A stretch of 62,686 bases of DNA from the NCBI RefSeq assembly GCF_039839375.1, contig NZ_JBDOQU010000022.1, positions 1 to 62,686 of the forward strand. The letters are read 5' to 3'. Positions 24,283 to 32,718 of this stretch are shown here, piece after piece. The translations under genes were made by a program, and so were the position numbers. Within the stretch, counting starts at the first letter, position 1; every line of letters starts with the position of its first letter. The stretch is from JBDOQU01 sp039839375 (GTDB lineage Bacteria; Pseudomonadota; Alphaproteobacteria; DSM-16000; Inquilinaceae). The notes beneath the pieces were generated by a model, which saw only the letters and a program-made list of their open reading frames with translations, searched no databases and was not told where the DNA came from.

Positions 24283-25395
24283 ATGCCTTCGAACAAGACG
24301 CTGCTTCTGCTGCCCGGCGACGGGATCGGGCCGGAGGTCGTGGCCCAGGTCCGCCGCGTCGCCGACTGGATGGCGAAGAACCGCGCGGTCGGCTTCGACC
24401 TGAAGGAGGGGCTGGTCGGCGGCTGCTCCATCGACAAGAACGACTCGCCGCTGACCGACGAGACGATGGCCGACGCGATGGAAGCCGACGCGGTCCTGCT
24501 GGGCGCGGTCGGCGGGCCGAAATGGGACGCCGTCGATTTCGCGATCCGGCCGGAGGCGGGCCTTCTCAGGCTGCGCAAGGATATGGAGCTGTTCGCCAAT
24601 TTGCGGCCGGCGATCGTCTTCCCGGCGCTGGCGGACCATTCCACGCTGAAGCGGGAGGTGGTCGAGGGGCTGGACATACTGATCGTCCGCGAACTCACCG
24701 GCGGCGTCTATTTCGGCGAGCCGCGCGGAATCTTCAACCTGCCGGACGGGCAGCGGAAGGGCGTCAACACCCAGGTCTACACGACGTCGGAGATCCACCG
24801 CGTCGCCGCCGTGGCGTTCGACCTCGCCCGCAAGCGGTCCAACAAGGTCTGCTCGGTCGAGAAGATGAACGTCATGGAATCCGGCCGGCTGTGGCGGGAG
24901 GAGGTGACGAAGCTGCACAAGGAGAAGTTCGCCGATGTCGAGCTGAGCCACATGCTGGCCGACAATTGCGCGATGCAGCTCGTCCGCTATCCCAAGCAGT
25001 TCGACGTCATCGTCACCGACAATCTGTTCGGCGACATGCTGTCCGATGAGGCGGCGATGCTGACCGGGTCGTTGGGCATGCTGCCCTCCGCCTCGCTGGG
25101 CGCGACCGACGCGACGGGCAAGCGGAAGGCGCTCTATGAGCCGGTCCACGGCTCCGCCCCCGACATCGCGGGGAAGAACGTCGCCAACCCGATCGCCACC
25201 CTGCTCAGCTTCGCGATGATGCTGCGCTACTCCTTCGACATGGGCGACGACGCCGACCTGATCGAGAAGGCGATCCGGCGGGTGCTGGATGACGGCGTCC
25301 GCACCGGCGACATCGCCAGCGCGGAGACGGCGAAGGTCTCCACCTCCGGCATGGGCGACCATGTGCTGAAAGCGCTGGATTCGCTGGCGCGATAG
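24283..25395 (+). CDS. leuB: 3-isopropylmalate dehydrogenase
   Basis: A 370-residue NAD-dependent oxidative decarboxylase of 3-isopropylmalate in leucine synthesis. LLLLPGDGIGPEV opens the Rossmann-like fold. Substrate and metal sites are in LRKDMELFANLRP, RELTGGVYFGEPRG, and DNLFGDMLSDEAAMLTGSLGMLPSASLG. The NAD site is YEPVHGSAPDIAGKNVANPIATLLS. An AGGAAAGAG element precedes the ATG. It is second in the leuD-leuB operon; a small CGCGGG/CCCGCG hairpin (about 25399-25422) follows the stop without a T-run. Confidence 0.98.
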   Translation: MPSNKTLLLLPGDGIGPEVVAQVRRVADWMAKNRAVGFDLKEGLVGGCSIDKNDSPLTDETMADAMEADAVLLGAVGGPKWDAVDFAIRPEAGLLRLRKDMELFANLRPAIVFPALADHSTLKREVVEGLDILIVRELTGGVYFGEPRGIFNLPDGQRKGVNTQVYTTSEIHRVAAVAFDLARKRSNKVCSVEKMNVMESGRLWREEVTKLHKEKFADVELSHMLADNCAMQLVRYPKQFDVIVTDNLFGDMLSDEAAMLTGSLGMLPSASLGATDATGKRKALYEPVHGSAPDIAGKNVANPIATLLSFAMMLRYSFDMGDDADLIEKAIRRVLDDGVRTGDIASAETAKVSTSGMGDHVLKALDSLAR

Positions 25396-25462
25396 AGTCG
25401 CGGGCGCAACGATTCCCGCGTCACGGCGGTTACCGTCCCTAGACCTTGGGGAGGAGGACGCC

Positions 25463-25948
25463 ATGAGCGAGATCGCGATCAGGGCCGGACGGCCGGAAGA
25501 TGCCGAGGCGGTGGCCCGGCTGTGCGCGGAGCTGTCGGCCGCCGAGGGCGCATCCCCGCCGGCCTTCACGGCCGACATGTTCCGCCAGCACGGTTTCGGA
25601 CCGGAAGCCGCCTTCGCCGCGGTGGTCGCGGAGGCCGACGGTCAGCCGGTCGGATACGCCCTGCACCATGGCGGGTTCGACACCCAGATGGGCGCGGTGG
25701 GCCGCCGGGTCCTCGACCTCTACGTCGCACCCGACTTTCGGGAGAAGGGGTTGGGACGGAAGTTGCTGGGGGCGGTGGCGCGCGCGGCCAGGGCGCAAGG
25801 CGGAAGCTGGGTCGCCCTTCAGGTGAAGCCCGACAACCACGCCGCCCAATCCTTCTATGGCGCGCTGGGCGGCGTCGCCGATATCGATCCGACGATCGAG
25901 TTCAAGGGCGAGGCGTTCGACGCGCTGGCGACGCCTCCGGCCTCCTGA
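25463..25948 (+). CDS. GNAT family N-acetyltransferase
   Basis: A 161-residue single-domain acetyltransferase. Motif A, the acetyl-CoA pyrophosphate loop, is LYVAPDFREKGLGRKLLGAVARAARAQGG (R/Q-x-x-G-x-G/A form); the C-terminal motif B is ALQVKPDNHAAQSFYGALG. The N-terminus (IAIRAGRPEDAEAVARLCAELSAAEG) is the usual acceptor-side region. A GGGGAGGA element lies 10 bases before the ATG. It stands between leuB and asd on the same strand. The acceptor is unknown. Confidence 0.88.
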   Translation: MSEIAIRAGRPEDAEAVARLCAELSAAEGASPPAFTADMFRQHGFGPEAAFAAVVAEADGQPVGYALHHGGFDTQMGAVGRRVLDLYVAPDFREKGLGRKLLGAVARAARAQGGSWVALQVKPDNHAAQSFYGALGGVADIDPTIEFKGEAFDALATPPAS

Positions 25949-25985
25949 GTCGCCGCCGGGCGCTCCAGACCCGATAAATCCGCGC

Positions 25986-26013
25986 TTGCATTTGTTGCCG
26001 GTCGGGCTTAGGT
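25986..26013 (+). promoter_or_regulatory. Candidate promoter of asd
   Basis: TTGCAT (25986-25991), a 16-bp spacer and TTAGGT (26008-26013) lie 39 bp before the asd start. The CTTGCATTT form of the -35 is common in alphaproteobacterial housekeeping promoters; the -10 is weak. Proposed by eye only. Confidence 0.3.
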
Positions 26014-26052
26014 CCGCCTGAGACGGAACGGTACTCCGGAACGAGGAAAATC

Positions 26053-27078
26053 ATGGGCTACAAGGTCGCGGTGATCGGCGCCACCGGCAATGTCGGGCAC
26101 GAAATCCTTCAGATCCTGGCGGAGCGGGAGTTTCCCGCCGACGACGTGGTGGCGCTGGCGTCGGCAAAATCGGTCGGGCGGGAAGTCTCGTTCGGCGAGG
26201 ATGAAATCCTGAAGGTCCGGGACCTGGAGACTTTCGACTTCACCGGCTGCGACATCGCGCTCTCCTCGCCGGGGGCGAAGGTCTCCGCGATCCACAGCCC
26301 GCGCGCCGCCAAGGCCGGCTGCGTGGTGATCGACAACACCTCCCATTTCCGGATGGACCCGGAGGTGCCGCTGGTGGTGCCGGAGGTCAACCCCCACCAT
26401 CTGGCCGATTACGGCCGGAAGAACATCATCGCCAACCCCAACTGCTCGACCATCCAGATGGTCGTGGCGCTGAAGCCGCTGCACGATCTGGCGACCATCC
26501 GGCGGGTCGTGGTCGCGACCTACCAGTCGGTCTCCGGCGCCGGGCGCGACGGGATGGACGAGCTGTTCAACCAGACCAAGGGCATCTATGTGAACGATCC
26601 TCCGGCGAAGGAGAAGTTCACCAAGCAGATCGCCTTCAACGTCATTCCCCATATCGACGTGTTCATGGAGGACGGGTCGACCAAGGAGGAATGGAAGATG
26701 ATGGTCGAGACCAAGAAGATCCTGGACCCGAGGATCAAGCTTACCGCGACCTGCGTCCGCGTCCCGGTCTTCATCGGCCATGCCGAGGCGATCAATATCG
26801 AGTTCGAGAACCCGATCTCCGCCGAGGAGGCGCGGGCCGTGCTGAAGAACGCGCCGGGCATCACGGTCATCGACCATCGCGCCGACGAGGGCTATGTGAC
26901 GCCGGTGGAGAGCGCCGGCGACGACCAGGTCTATGTCAGCCGCGTGCGGGAGGACCCGACGGTCGAGAACGGGCTGTCCCTCTGGGTCGTCTCCGACAAT
27001 CTGCGCAAGGGCGCGGCGTTGAACGCCGTACAGATCGCCGAGGCGTTGGTCGAAAGCCACCTGAAGGTGCCGGCCTGA
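26053..27078 (+). CDS. asd: Aspartate-semialdehyde dehydrogenase
   Basis: A 341-residue NADPH-dependent enzyme converting aspartyl phosphate to aspartate semialdehyde, the branch point to lysine/diaminopimelate, threonine and methionine. The NADP site is IGATGNVGHEIL, the nucleophile is Cys131 in NPNCSTIQMVVAL, and YQSVSGAGRDGMDEL and the C-terminal substrate residues are present. Length fits the Gram-negative class. An ACGAGGAAA element precedes the ATG. The CoA ester lyase gene starts 6 bp after its stop. Confidence 0.97.
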   Translation: MGYKVAVIGATGNVGHEILQILAEREFPADDVVALASAKSVGREVSFGEDEILKVRDLETFDFTGCDIALSSPGAKVSAIHSPRAAKAGCVVIDNTSHFRMDPEVPLVVPEVNPHHLADYGRKNIIANPNCSTIQMVVALKPLHDLATIRRVVVATYQSVSGAGRDGMDELFNQTKGIYVNDPPAKEKFTKQIAFNVIPHIDVFMEDGSTKEEWKMMVETKKILDPRIKLTATCVRVPVFIGHAEAINIEFENPISAEEARAVLKNAPGITVIDHRADEGYVTPVESAGDDQVYVSRVREDPTVENGLSLWVVSDNLRKGAALNAVQIAEALVESHLKVPA

Positions 27079-27083
27079 CATCC

Positions 27084-27968
27084 GTGGAAGTCCCGGTCCG
27101 GTCGGATGTCCGGCCGAGGCGATCGATCCTCTACATGCCCGGCTCCAACCGCCGGGCTTTGGAGAAGGGTCGGTCGCTGCCGGCCGACGGGCTGATCCTG
27201 GATCTGGAGGATGCCGTCGCGCCCGCCGCGAAGGAGGAGGCGCGGCGGCAGGTCCTGGAGGCGCTGGCCGAAGGCGGCTATGGCCATCGGGAGCTGATCG
27301 TCCGCATCAACGGTCTCGACAGTTCGTGGGGCCGCGACGATCTCACCGCCGCCGCGACCTCCGGCGCCGACGCCATCCTGCTGCCGAAGGTGGAGAGCGC
27401 CGACATGGTGCGGTCGGCGGAAGAGGCGCTCCACGCCGTCGGCGCGCCGGAGACGCTTCGCCTCTGGTGCATGATCGAAACGCCGCTCGGCGTCCTGAAC
27501 TCTCGTGAGATCGCCGCCTCCCCGCGCCTGGAGGCGCTGGTCATGGGCACGTCGGACCTGGCGAAGGACCTGCACGCGGCGCACACGCCGGACCGCCTGC
27601 CGCTCGTCACATCGCTCGGCCTCTGCCTGCTGGCGGCGCGCGCCCATGGCCTCGCCATCATCGACGGCGTCCATCTGGACCTCGACGATGATGAGGGATT
27701 CGCTGAAAGCTGCCGCCAGGGGGCCGAGATGGGCTTCGACGGCAAGAGCCTGATCCACCCGAAGACGATCGCGGAAGCCAACCGCGCCTTCGCCCCGTCG
27801 CCGGACGATGTCGCCCGCAGCCACCGGATCGCCGACGCCCATGCCGAGGCCATGGCTGCCGGAAAAGGCGTCGTTGTTGTCGACGGCAGGCTGGTGGAAG
27901 CCCTCCATGTCGCGGAGGCCGCCCGTCTGATCGCGCTGGCCGAGGCCATCGCGGCGCGCCAGTCCTAG
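27084..27968 (+). CDS. CoA ester lyase (HpcH/HpaI aldolase, citrate lyase beta-like)
   Basis: A 294-residue TIM-barrel lyase: RRSILYMPGSNRRALEKGRSLPADGLILDLEDAV (Mg-binding E/D), ILLPKVESADMV, IETPLGVLN, and GFDGKSLIHPKTIAEANRAFAPS are the CitE/malyl-CoA lyase marks. Such enzymes cleave or form malyl-CoA, methylmalyl-CoA or citramalyl-CoA. A GTG at 27084 is the most upstream start that avoids asd. The neighbourhood of asd and sdhCDAB points to central carbon metabolism, but the substrate cannot be fixed by sequence. Its stop overlaps the end of the convergent LysR gene by 4 bp. Confidence 0.88.
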   Translation: MEVPVRSDVRPRRSILYMPGSNRRALEKGRSLPADGLILDLEDAVAPAAKEEARRQVLEALAEGGYGHRELIVRINGLDSSWGRDDLTAAATSGADAILLPKVESADMVRSAEEALHAVGAPETLRLWCMIETPLGVLNSREIAASPRLEALVMGTSDLAKDLHAAHTPDRLPLVTSLGLCLLAARAHGLAIIDGVHLDLDDDEGFAESCRQGAEMGFDGKSLIHPKTIAEANRAFAPSPDDVARSHRIADAHAEAMAAGKGVVVVDGRLVEALHVAEAARLIALAEAIAARQS

Positions 27969-28837
27969 GACGATATCTCCTTCATCAGCCAGCCCCTGAA
28001 CATGGCGACCGGCGGCCGGTCAGGAATTGCCTCCGGCCCGACCAGCCAATAGGCCTGGCAGGGCAGGGGCTCCAGATCGAACAGCCGGACCAGCCGGCCG
28101 GCGGCGAGGTCGGCGGCCGCCAGCACGCCATCGCCCAGCGCGATCCCCTGGTCCCCGGCCGCGGCGTCCAGCACCAGCCCCGCATCGCGGAACATCGGCC
28201 CTTCCTCCGCCGCATCCGCCGGAGCGCCCGCCGCCGACAGCCATTGCGCCCACCAGCGGCGCGTCTCGTCATGCAGCAGCGTGTGGCGGGAAAGGTCGGA
28301 CGGCCGCCCGATGTCGGCCGCCAGCCGGGGGCTCGCGACCGGAAAGACGCCGATGTCGCACAGCTTCCGGCAGTCGATCCCGGTCCATGTTCCGGAGCCG
28401 TAACGGATGGCGATGTCCACGGGATCGCTGCGAAAATCGGCCAGGGCGTTGGTCGGGTCGATATCGATCATGATGTCCGGATTGTCGCGCCGGAAGCCGC
28501 CCAGGCGCGGCACCAGCCAGCGGGCCGCAAAGGCCGGCTCCACGCTGACCCTGACCATGCGCCGCGTTTCCCGGTCGACCGCGTCGGCCGCCCTGGCGAT
28601 GCGGTCGAAGGCGGCGGACAGTTCGGGCAGCAGCCCGGCCCCGTCCTCCGTCAGCAGCACCTTCTTGTGGAGCCGCCGGAACAGCGGGACGCCCAGACGG
28701 TCCTCCAGTGACCGGACATGGCGGCTCACCGCCCCATGGGTCACATGCAGCTCGTCGGCCGCCTTGCTGAAGCTGCCCAGCCGGGCGGCGGATTCGAAGG
28801 CGCGCAGGGCGTTCAGGGAAGGCAGGCGACGGCTCAT
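27965..28837 (-). CDS. LysR-type regulator, GcvA-like subgroup
   Basis: A 290-residue regulator. The N-terminal winged helix is SLNALRAFESAARLGSFSKAADELHVTHGAVSRHVRSLEDRLGVPLFRRL, the GcvA/AmpR-type form. The periplasmic-binding-like effector domain (about 90-290) includes VDIAIRYGSGTWTGIDCRKLCDIGVFPVASPRLAADIG. It reads away from the sdh promoter region and from a 31-codon frame at 28956. LysR proteins usually act on a divergent gene, so either could be its target. Confidence 0.92.
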   Translation of the reverse strand: MSRRLPSLNALRAFESAARLGSFSKAADELHVTHGAVSRHVRSLEDRLGVPLFRRLHKKVLLTEDGAGLLPELSAAFDRIARAADAVDRETRRMVRVSVEPAFAARWLVPRLGGFRRDNPDIMIDIDPTNALADFRSDPVDIAIRYGSGTWTGIDCRKLCDIGVFPVASPRLAADIGRPSDLSRHTLLHDETRRWWAQWLSAAGAPADAAEEGPMFRDAGLVLDAAAGDQGIALGDGVLAAADLAAGRLVRLFDLEPLPCQAYWLVGPEAIPDRPPVAMFRGWLMKEISS

Positions 28838-28860
28838 TTCCTTCCGCCCATCATGGGTGA

Positions 28861-28903
28861 TGTCAGCTCACACAATGCGTCAGATAACGCCGTTTGTCAG
28901 CTC
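28861..28903. promoter_or_regulatory. Direct repeats in the LysR upstream region
   Basis: TGTCAGCTC occurs at 28861-28869 and again at 28895-28903, with GCGTCAGATAACGC between. The spacing (34 bp) and position (24 bp before the LysR start codon) suit LysR-type recognition and activation sites. No classical T-N11-A core is clearly dominant. Confidence 0.35.
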
Positions 28904-28955
28904 TTGCGCTTGCGCGCAGGCTGGAATTCCCTCGATACCGACGGAAGAACCCACC

Positions 28956-29051
28956 ATGTGGTGGCTGACTGAAATCTTCGCCGAACTCTACCGCGTCGCC
29001 CTGATGCAACGGCCGCCCCAGCGCGCGAAATCTCCTACCGCACTGCAATAG
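28956..29051 (+). CDS. Possible 31-residue small protein divergent from the LysR gene
   Basis: A short frame of 31 codons begins MWWLTEIFAELYRVALMQ and then becomes proline- and basic-rich. GGAAGA lies 9 bases before the ATG. The first half is an aromatic amphipathic helix that could sit at a membrane; the tail is positively charged. It lies between the LysR regulator and sdhC, in the position of a LysR-controlled gene. I do not recognise a family. It may be a true small protein or only a leader of the sdh control region. Confidence 0.35.
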   Translation: MWWLTEIFAELYRVALMQRPPQRAKSPTALQ

Positions 29052-29059
29052 ACCCCGCG

Positions 29060-29088
29060 TTGACTTGGGGTAATCCGGGGCGTACATC
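29060..29088 (+). promoter_or_regulatory. Candidate sdhCDAB promoter
   Basis: TTGACT (29060-29065), a 17-bp spacer and TACATC (29083-29088) form a good sigma-70-type promoter 76 bp before sdhC. Downstream in the leader, GGAACG (29104-29109) and CGTTCC (29117-29122) form a perfect inverted repeat with a 7-base loop, a possible operator or hairpin. Confidence 0.5.
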
Positions 29089-29164
29089 AATGTGGCAAAA
29101 TAAGGAACGGGATCGACGTTCCTCTCGCCGTCACGTCTCCCGCCGAACGAGGGTTTGACCAGGA

Positions 29165-29557
29165 ATGGCCACCGCCAACCGGCCGCTGTCGCCGCATCTC
29201 CAGATCTATCGACCGCAGATTTCGACGGTCCTGTCGATCCTGCACCGGGCGACGGGCATCGCGCTCGCCGCCGGAACCCTGCTGCTGGTCTACTGGCTGG
29301 CCGCCGCCGCCGCCGGCCCGGAGGCATTCGGCGCGGCGCAGTCTCTCGTGGGATCGTTCCTCGGCCGGCTGTGCCTCTTCGGCTGGTCGTTCGCTCTCTT
29401 CTTCCATCTGGCCAACGGCGTCAGGCACCTGGCCTGGGACGCCGGCTGGGGATTTGAACTACCGGTGATGGCGAAGACCGGCTGGACCGCCGTGATCGCG
29501 GCAGGGGTCCTGACGCTGGTCGCCTGGATCGCCGGCTATCTGATGATGGGGGCCTGA
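29165..29557 (+). CDS. sdhC: Succinate dehydrogenase cytochrome b556 subunit
   Basis: A 130-residue membrane anchor of complex II with three transmembrane helices. The RPLSPHLQIYRPQISTVLSILHRATGIALAAGTLLL start carries the quinone-site Ser and Arg of the SxxHRxTG motif. The heme-ligand His is in FFHLANGVRHLAWD. It is the first gene of sdhCDAB and is followed 3 bp later by sdhD. CCAGGA precedes the ATG. Confidence 0.95.
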   Translation: MATANRPLSPHLQIYRPQISTVLSILHRATGIALAAGTLLLVYWLAAAAAGPEAFGAAQSLVGSFLGRLCLFGWSFALFFHLANGVRHLAWDAGWGFELPVMAKTGWTAVIAAGVLTLVAWIAGYLMMGA

Positions 29558-29560
29558 CCG

Positions 29561-29956
29561 ATGGCCGAAGACAGCAAGAGCCTGCGAACCCCGATCGCCC
29601 TTGCGCGGGGACTGGGATCGGCGAAGGAGGGCGTGCATCACTGGTGGATGCAGCGCCTGTCGGCGGTCGCGCTCATCCCGCTGACGCTTTGGTTCGTCGC
29701 CTCCATCGTGGCGATGGCCGGCGCGGATTACGCCGCGTTCGCGGCCTGGATATCCAATCCGGTCGTCGCGATCCTGATGATCCTGCTGGTGGTGGCGACC
29801 TTCTACCATGCCCAGCTGGGCCTCCAGGTCGTCTATGAGGACTACATCCACACCCATCTGCTGAAGATCGCGGCGGATGTGGGAACCAAGCTGGCCGCGA
29901 CCGTCCTGGCGCTCGGCGCCGTGTTCGCGATCCTGAAAATCGCCCTGGGAGCTTGA
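29561..29956 (+). CDS. sdhD: Succinate dehydrogenase hydrophobic membrane anchor
   Basis: A 131-residue second anchor subunit with three transmembrane helices. The family marks are ALARGLGSAKEGVHHWWMQRLSAVALIPLTLWF and the FYHAQLGLQVVYEDYIHTHLLKI segment with the heme His and quinone-site Tyr/Asp. With sdhC it binds heme b and ubiquinone. It is spaced by 3 bp from sdhC and 5 bp from sdhA, as expected in a tightly packed operon. Confidence 0.95.
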   Translation: MAEDSKSLRTPIALARGLGSAKEGVHHWWMQRLSAVALIPLTLWFVASIVAMAGADYAAFAAWISNPVVAILMILLVVATFYHAQLGLQVVYEDYIHTHLLKIAADVGTKLAATVLALGAVFAILKIALGA

Positions 29957-29961
29957 GGCGC

Positions 29962-31764
29962 ATGGCTGCCGAAGTTCAGAAACCCGCCTACGAGATCATC
30001 GACCACAGCTACGACGTGGTGGTCGTCGGCGCCGGCGGCGCCGGCCTGCGCGCCACGTTCGGCATGGCGGAGAAGGGGCTGAAGACGGCCTGCATCTCCA
30101 AGGTCTTCCCGACCCGCAGCCATACCGTCGCCGCCCAGGGCGGCGTCTCGGCCTCGCTGGGCAATATGGGCGAGGATGACTGGCGCTGGCACATGTACGA
30201 CACCGTCAAGGGGTCGGACTGGCTGGGCGACCAGGACGCCATCGAATATATGTGCCGCGAGGCGGTCCCCGCGATCATCGAGCTTGAGCATTACGGCCTG
30301 CCCTTCTCCCGGACGGAGGAAGGCAAGATCTACCAGCGCGCCTTCGGCGGCATGACCACCCATTACGGCAAGGGCCGCGCCTACCGCACCTGCGCGGCGG
30401 CCGACCGCACGGGTCACGCCATGCTGCACACGCTCTACCAGCAGGCGGTGAAGCATCAGGCCGAATTCTTCGTCGAATATATCGCGCTCGACCTCATCAT
30501 GGAGGACGGGGCCTGCCGCGGCGTGATCTGCTGGAACCTGGACGACGGGACGATCCATCGCTTCCGCGCCCACCAGACCGTGCTGGCGACCGGCGGCTAC
30601 GGCCGCGCCTATTTCTCCTGCACCTCGGCCCACACCTGCACCGGCGACGGCAACGCAATGGTGACGCGGGCGGGGCTGCCGCTTCAGGACATGGAGTTCG
30701 TGCAGTTCCACCCGACCGGCATCTACGGCGCCGGCTGCCTGATCACCGAGGGCGTGCGCGGCGAGGGCGGCTACCTGACCAATTCGGAGGGCGAACGCTT
30801 CATGGAGCGCTACGCCCCCTCGGCCAAGGATCTGGCGTCCCGCGACGTGGTCAGCCGGTCCATGACGATCGAGATCAGGGAGGGCAGGGGCGTCGGCCCC
30901 AACCAGGACCACATCCACCTGCATCTGGAGCATCTCGACCCGAGCGTGATCCACGAGAGGCTGCCCGGCATCGCGGAGACCGCGAAGATCTTCGCCGATG
31001 TCGACGTGACGAAGGAGGCGATCCCGGTCCTGCCGACCGTCCACTACAATATGGGCGGCGTGCCGACCAACCATCGCTGCGAGGTCGTCAACCCGACCGC
31101 CGACGATCCCGACGCCGTGGTGCCGGGGCTTATGGCGATCGGCGAGGCCGCCTGCGTCTCCGTCCACGGCGCCAACCGGCTGGGCTCCAACTCGCTTCTG
31201 GACCTCGTCGTGTTCGGCCGCGCCGCCGCCATCCGGGCGCGGGAGCTGGTCGAGCCGGGGCGGAACCATAAGGAGTTGCCGAAGGATTCCGCCGACGCCG
31301 CCCTGGCGCGGTTCGACCGCGTCCGCCACAACGGGCAGGAGGTCCGCACCGCCGACCTGCGGCTGGAGATGCAGCGGACCATGCAGAACAACTGCGCCGT
31401 CTTCCGCACCGGCGAGGTGCTGGAGGAAGGCAAGGCGAAGCTGACGGAAAGCTGGGGCAAGCTGACGGGGCTGGGCGTCGACGACAAGTCGATGATCTGG
31501 AATTCCGACCTGGTGGAAACGCTGGAGCTGGACAATCTGATGTACCAGGCCGTCGCGACCATGCATTCGGCGGTGAACCGGCAGGAAAGCCGGGGCGCCC
31601 ACGCCCGCGAGGACTATCCGGACCGGGACGACGGCGAGTGGATGAAGCACTCCGTCATCTGGGTGGACGAGAAGGGCGATTCCAACATCGGCTACCGGCC
31701 GGTGCATCTCAACCCGCTCTCCAACGAGATCCAGAGCATTCCGCCCCAGAAACGGGTCTACTAG
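29962..31764 (+). CDS. sdhA: Succinate dehydrogenase flavoprotein subunit
   Basis: A 600-residue FAD subunit oxidising succinate to fumarate. The FAD-binding start is DVVVVGAGGAGLRATFGMAEKGL; FAD is attached covalently to His54 in RSHTVAAQGG. Active-site segments are HPTGIYGAGCLITEGVRGEGGYLTNSEGERFMERY and the capping RxxxR region. The C-terminus (DDGEWMKHSVIWVDEKG...NEIQSIPPQKRVY) is typical. The ATG at 29962 follows a GAGG element; an in-frame TTG at 29953 is less likely. Confidence 0.98.
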   Translation: MAAEVQKPAYEIIDHSYDVVVVGAGGAGLRATFGMAEKGLKTACISKVFPTRSHTVAAQGGVSASLGNMGEDDWRWHMYDTVKGSDWLGDQDAIEYMCREAVPAIIELEHYGLPFSRTEEGKIYQRAFGGMTTHYGKGRAYRTCAAADRTGHAMLHTLYQQAVKHQAEFFVEYIALDLIMEDGACRGVICWNLDDGTIHRFRAHQTVLATGGYGRAYFSCTSAHTCTGDGNAMVTRAGLPLQDMEFVQFHPTGIYGAGCLITEGVRGEGGYLTNSEGERFMERYAPSAKDLASRDVVSRSMTIEIREGRGVGPNQDHIHLHLEHLDPSVIHERLPGIAETAKIFADVDVTKEAIPVLPTVHYNMGGVPTNHRCEVVNPTADDPDAVVPGLMAIGEAACVSVHGANRLGSNSLLDLVVFGRAAAIRARELVEPGRNHKELPKDSADAALARFDRVRHNGQEVRTADLRLEMQRTMQNNCAVFRTGEVLEEGKAKLTESWGKLTGLGVDDKSMIWNSDLVETLELDNLMYQAVATMHSAVNRQESRGAHAREDYPDRDDGEWMKHSVIWVDEKGDSNIGYRPVHLNPLSNEIQSIPPQKRVY

Positions 31765-31840
31765 GCGGGTCTACCAAGCGGGTCTACTGATCACCCTGCC
31801 GGTCCGTCGACCCGATCCGCGCATCTTTTAGGAAACACCG

Positions 31841-32620
31841 ATGGCTGAATTCGCGCTGCCCGCCAATTCGAAGATCAGGCCGGGCGCCAATTATCCCGCG
31901 CCGGCCGGGGCGAAGCGGACCAAGATTTTCAAGATCTATCGCTGGAATCCGGATGACGGCCAGACGCCCTCGCTGGACGAGTACGAGGTCGATCTGGACC
32001 GGTGCGGCCCGATGGTCCTGGACGCGCTGATCCATATCAAGAGCGACGTCGATTCGACCCTGACCTTCCGCCGGTCCTGCCGGGAAGGCATCTGCGGGTC
32101 GTGTTCGATGAACATCGACGGCGTCAACACGCTGGCCTGCCTGAAGGCGACGGAGGAGGTGAAGGGCGATGTCCGGATCTACCCGCTGCCGCACATGCCG
32201 GTGGTCAAGGATCTGGTGCCGGACCTGACCCACGTCTACGCCCAATATTCCTCCATCAAGCCCTGGCTCCAGGCCCAGACGCCGCCGCCGCCGGACCGCG
32301 AGCGGCCCCAGTCGCCGGAGGAGCGGGCGAAGCTGGACGGGCTCTACGAGTGCATCCTCTGCTTCTGCTGCTCGACCTCCTGCCCCAGCTACTGGTGGAA
32401 CGGCGACCGGTTCCTGGGCCCGGCGATCCTGCTGCAGGCCTATCGCTGGATCGCCGACAGCCGCGACGAGATGACGGGCGAGCGGCTGGACGCTCTGCAG
32501 GATCCCTTCCGGCTCTATCGCTGCCACACCATCATGAACTGCACGAAGAGCTGTCCGAAGGGCCTCAACCCCGCCAAGGCGATCGCGGAAATCAAGAAGC
32601 TGATGGTGGAGCGGCTCTAA
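31841..32620 (+). CDS. sdhB: Succinate dehydrogenase iron-sulfur subunit
   Basis: A 259-residue electron-transfer subunit. The 2Fe-2S ligands are in SCREGICGSCSMNIDGVNTLAC; the 4Fe-4S and 3Fe-4S ligands are in CILCFCCSTSCPSYWW and CHTIMNCTKSCPKGLNPAKAI. It carries electrons from SdhA to quinone at SdhCD. The 76-bp gap from sdhA contains a short tandem of GCGGGTCTAC (about 31766-31788), otherwise nothing. It ends the operon. Confidence 0.98.
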   Translation: MAEFALPANSKIRPGANYPAPAGAKRTKIFKIYRWNPDDGQTPSLDEYEVDLDRCGPMVLDALIHIKSDVDSTLTFRRSCREGICGSCSMNIDGVNTLACLKATEEVKGDVRIYPLPHMPVVKDLVPDLTHVYAQYSSIKPWLQAQTPPPPDRERPQSPEERAKLDGLYECILCFCCSTSCPSYWWNGDRFLGPAILLQAYRWIADSRDEMTGERLDALQDPFRLYRCHTIMNCTKSCPKGLNPAKAIAEIKKLMVERL

Positions 32621-32718
32621 GCAAGCCTTTTCGTCGAAATTGCCTCATTTAACGGCATCTTAACGCGGCTTTTTCCATAAAGGTCCCTCGACGAGCGCCA
32701 CTCGAGGACCCAGCCGGA

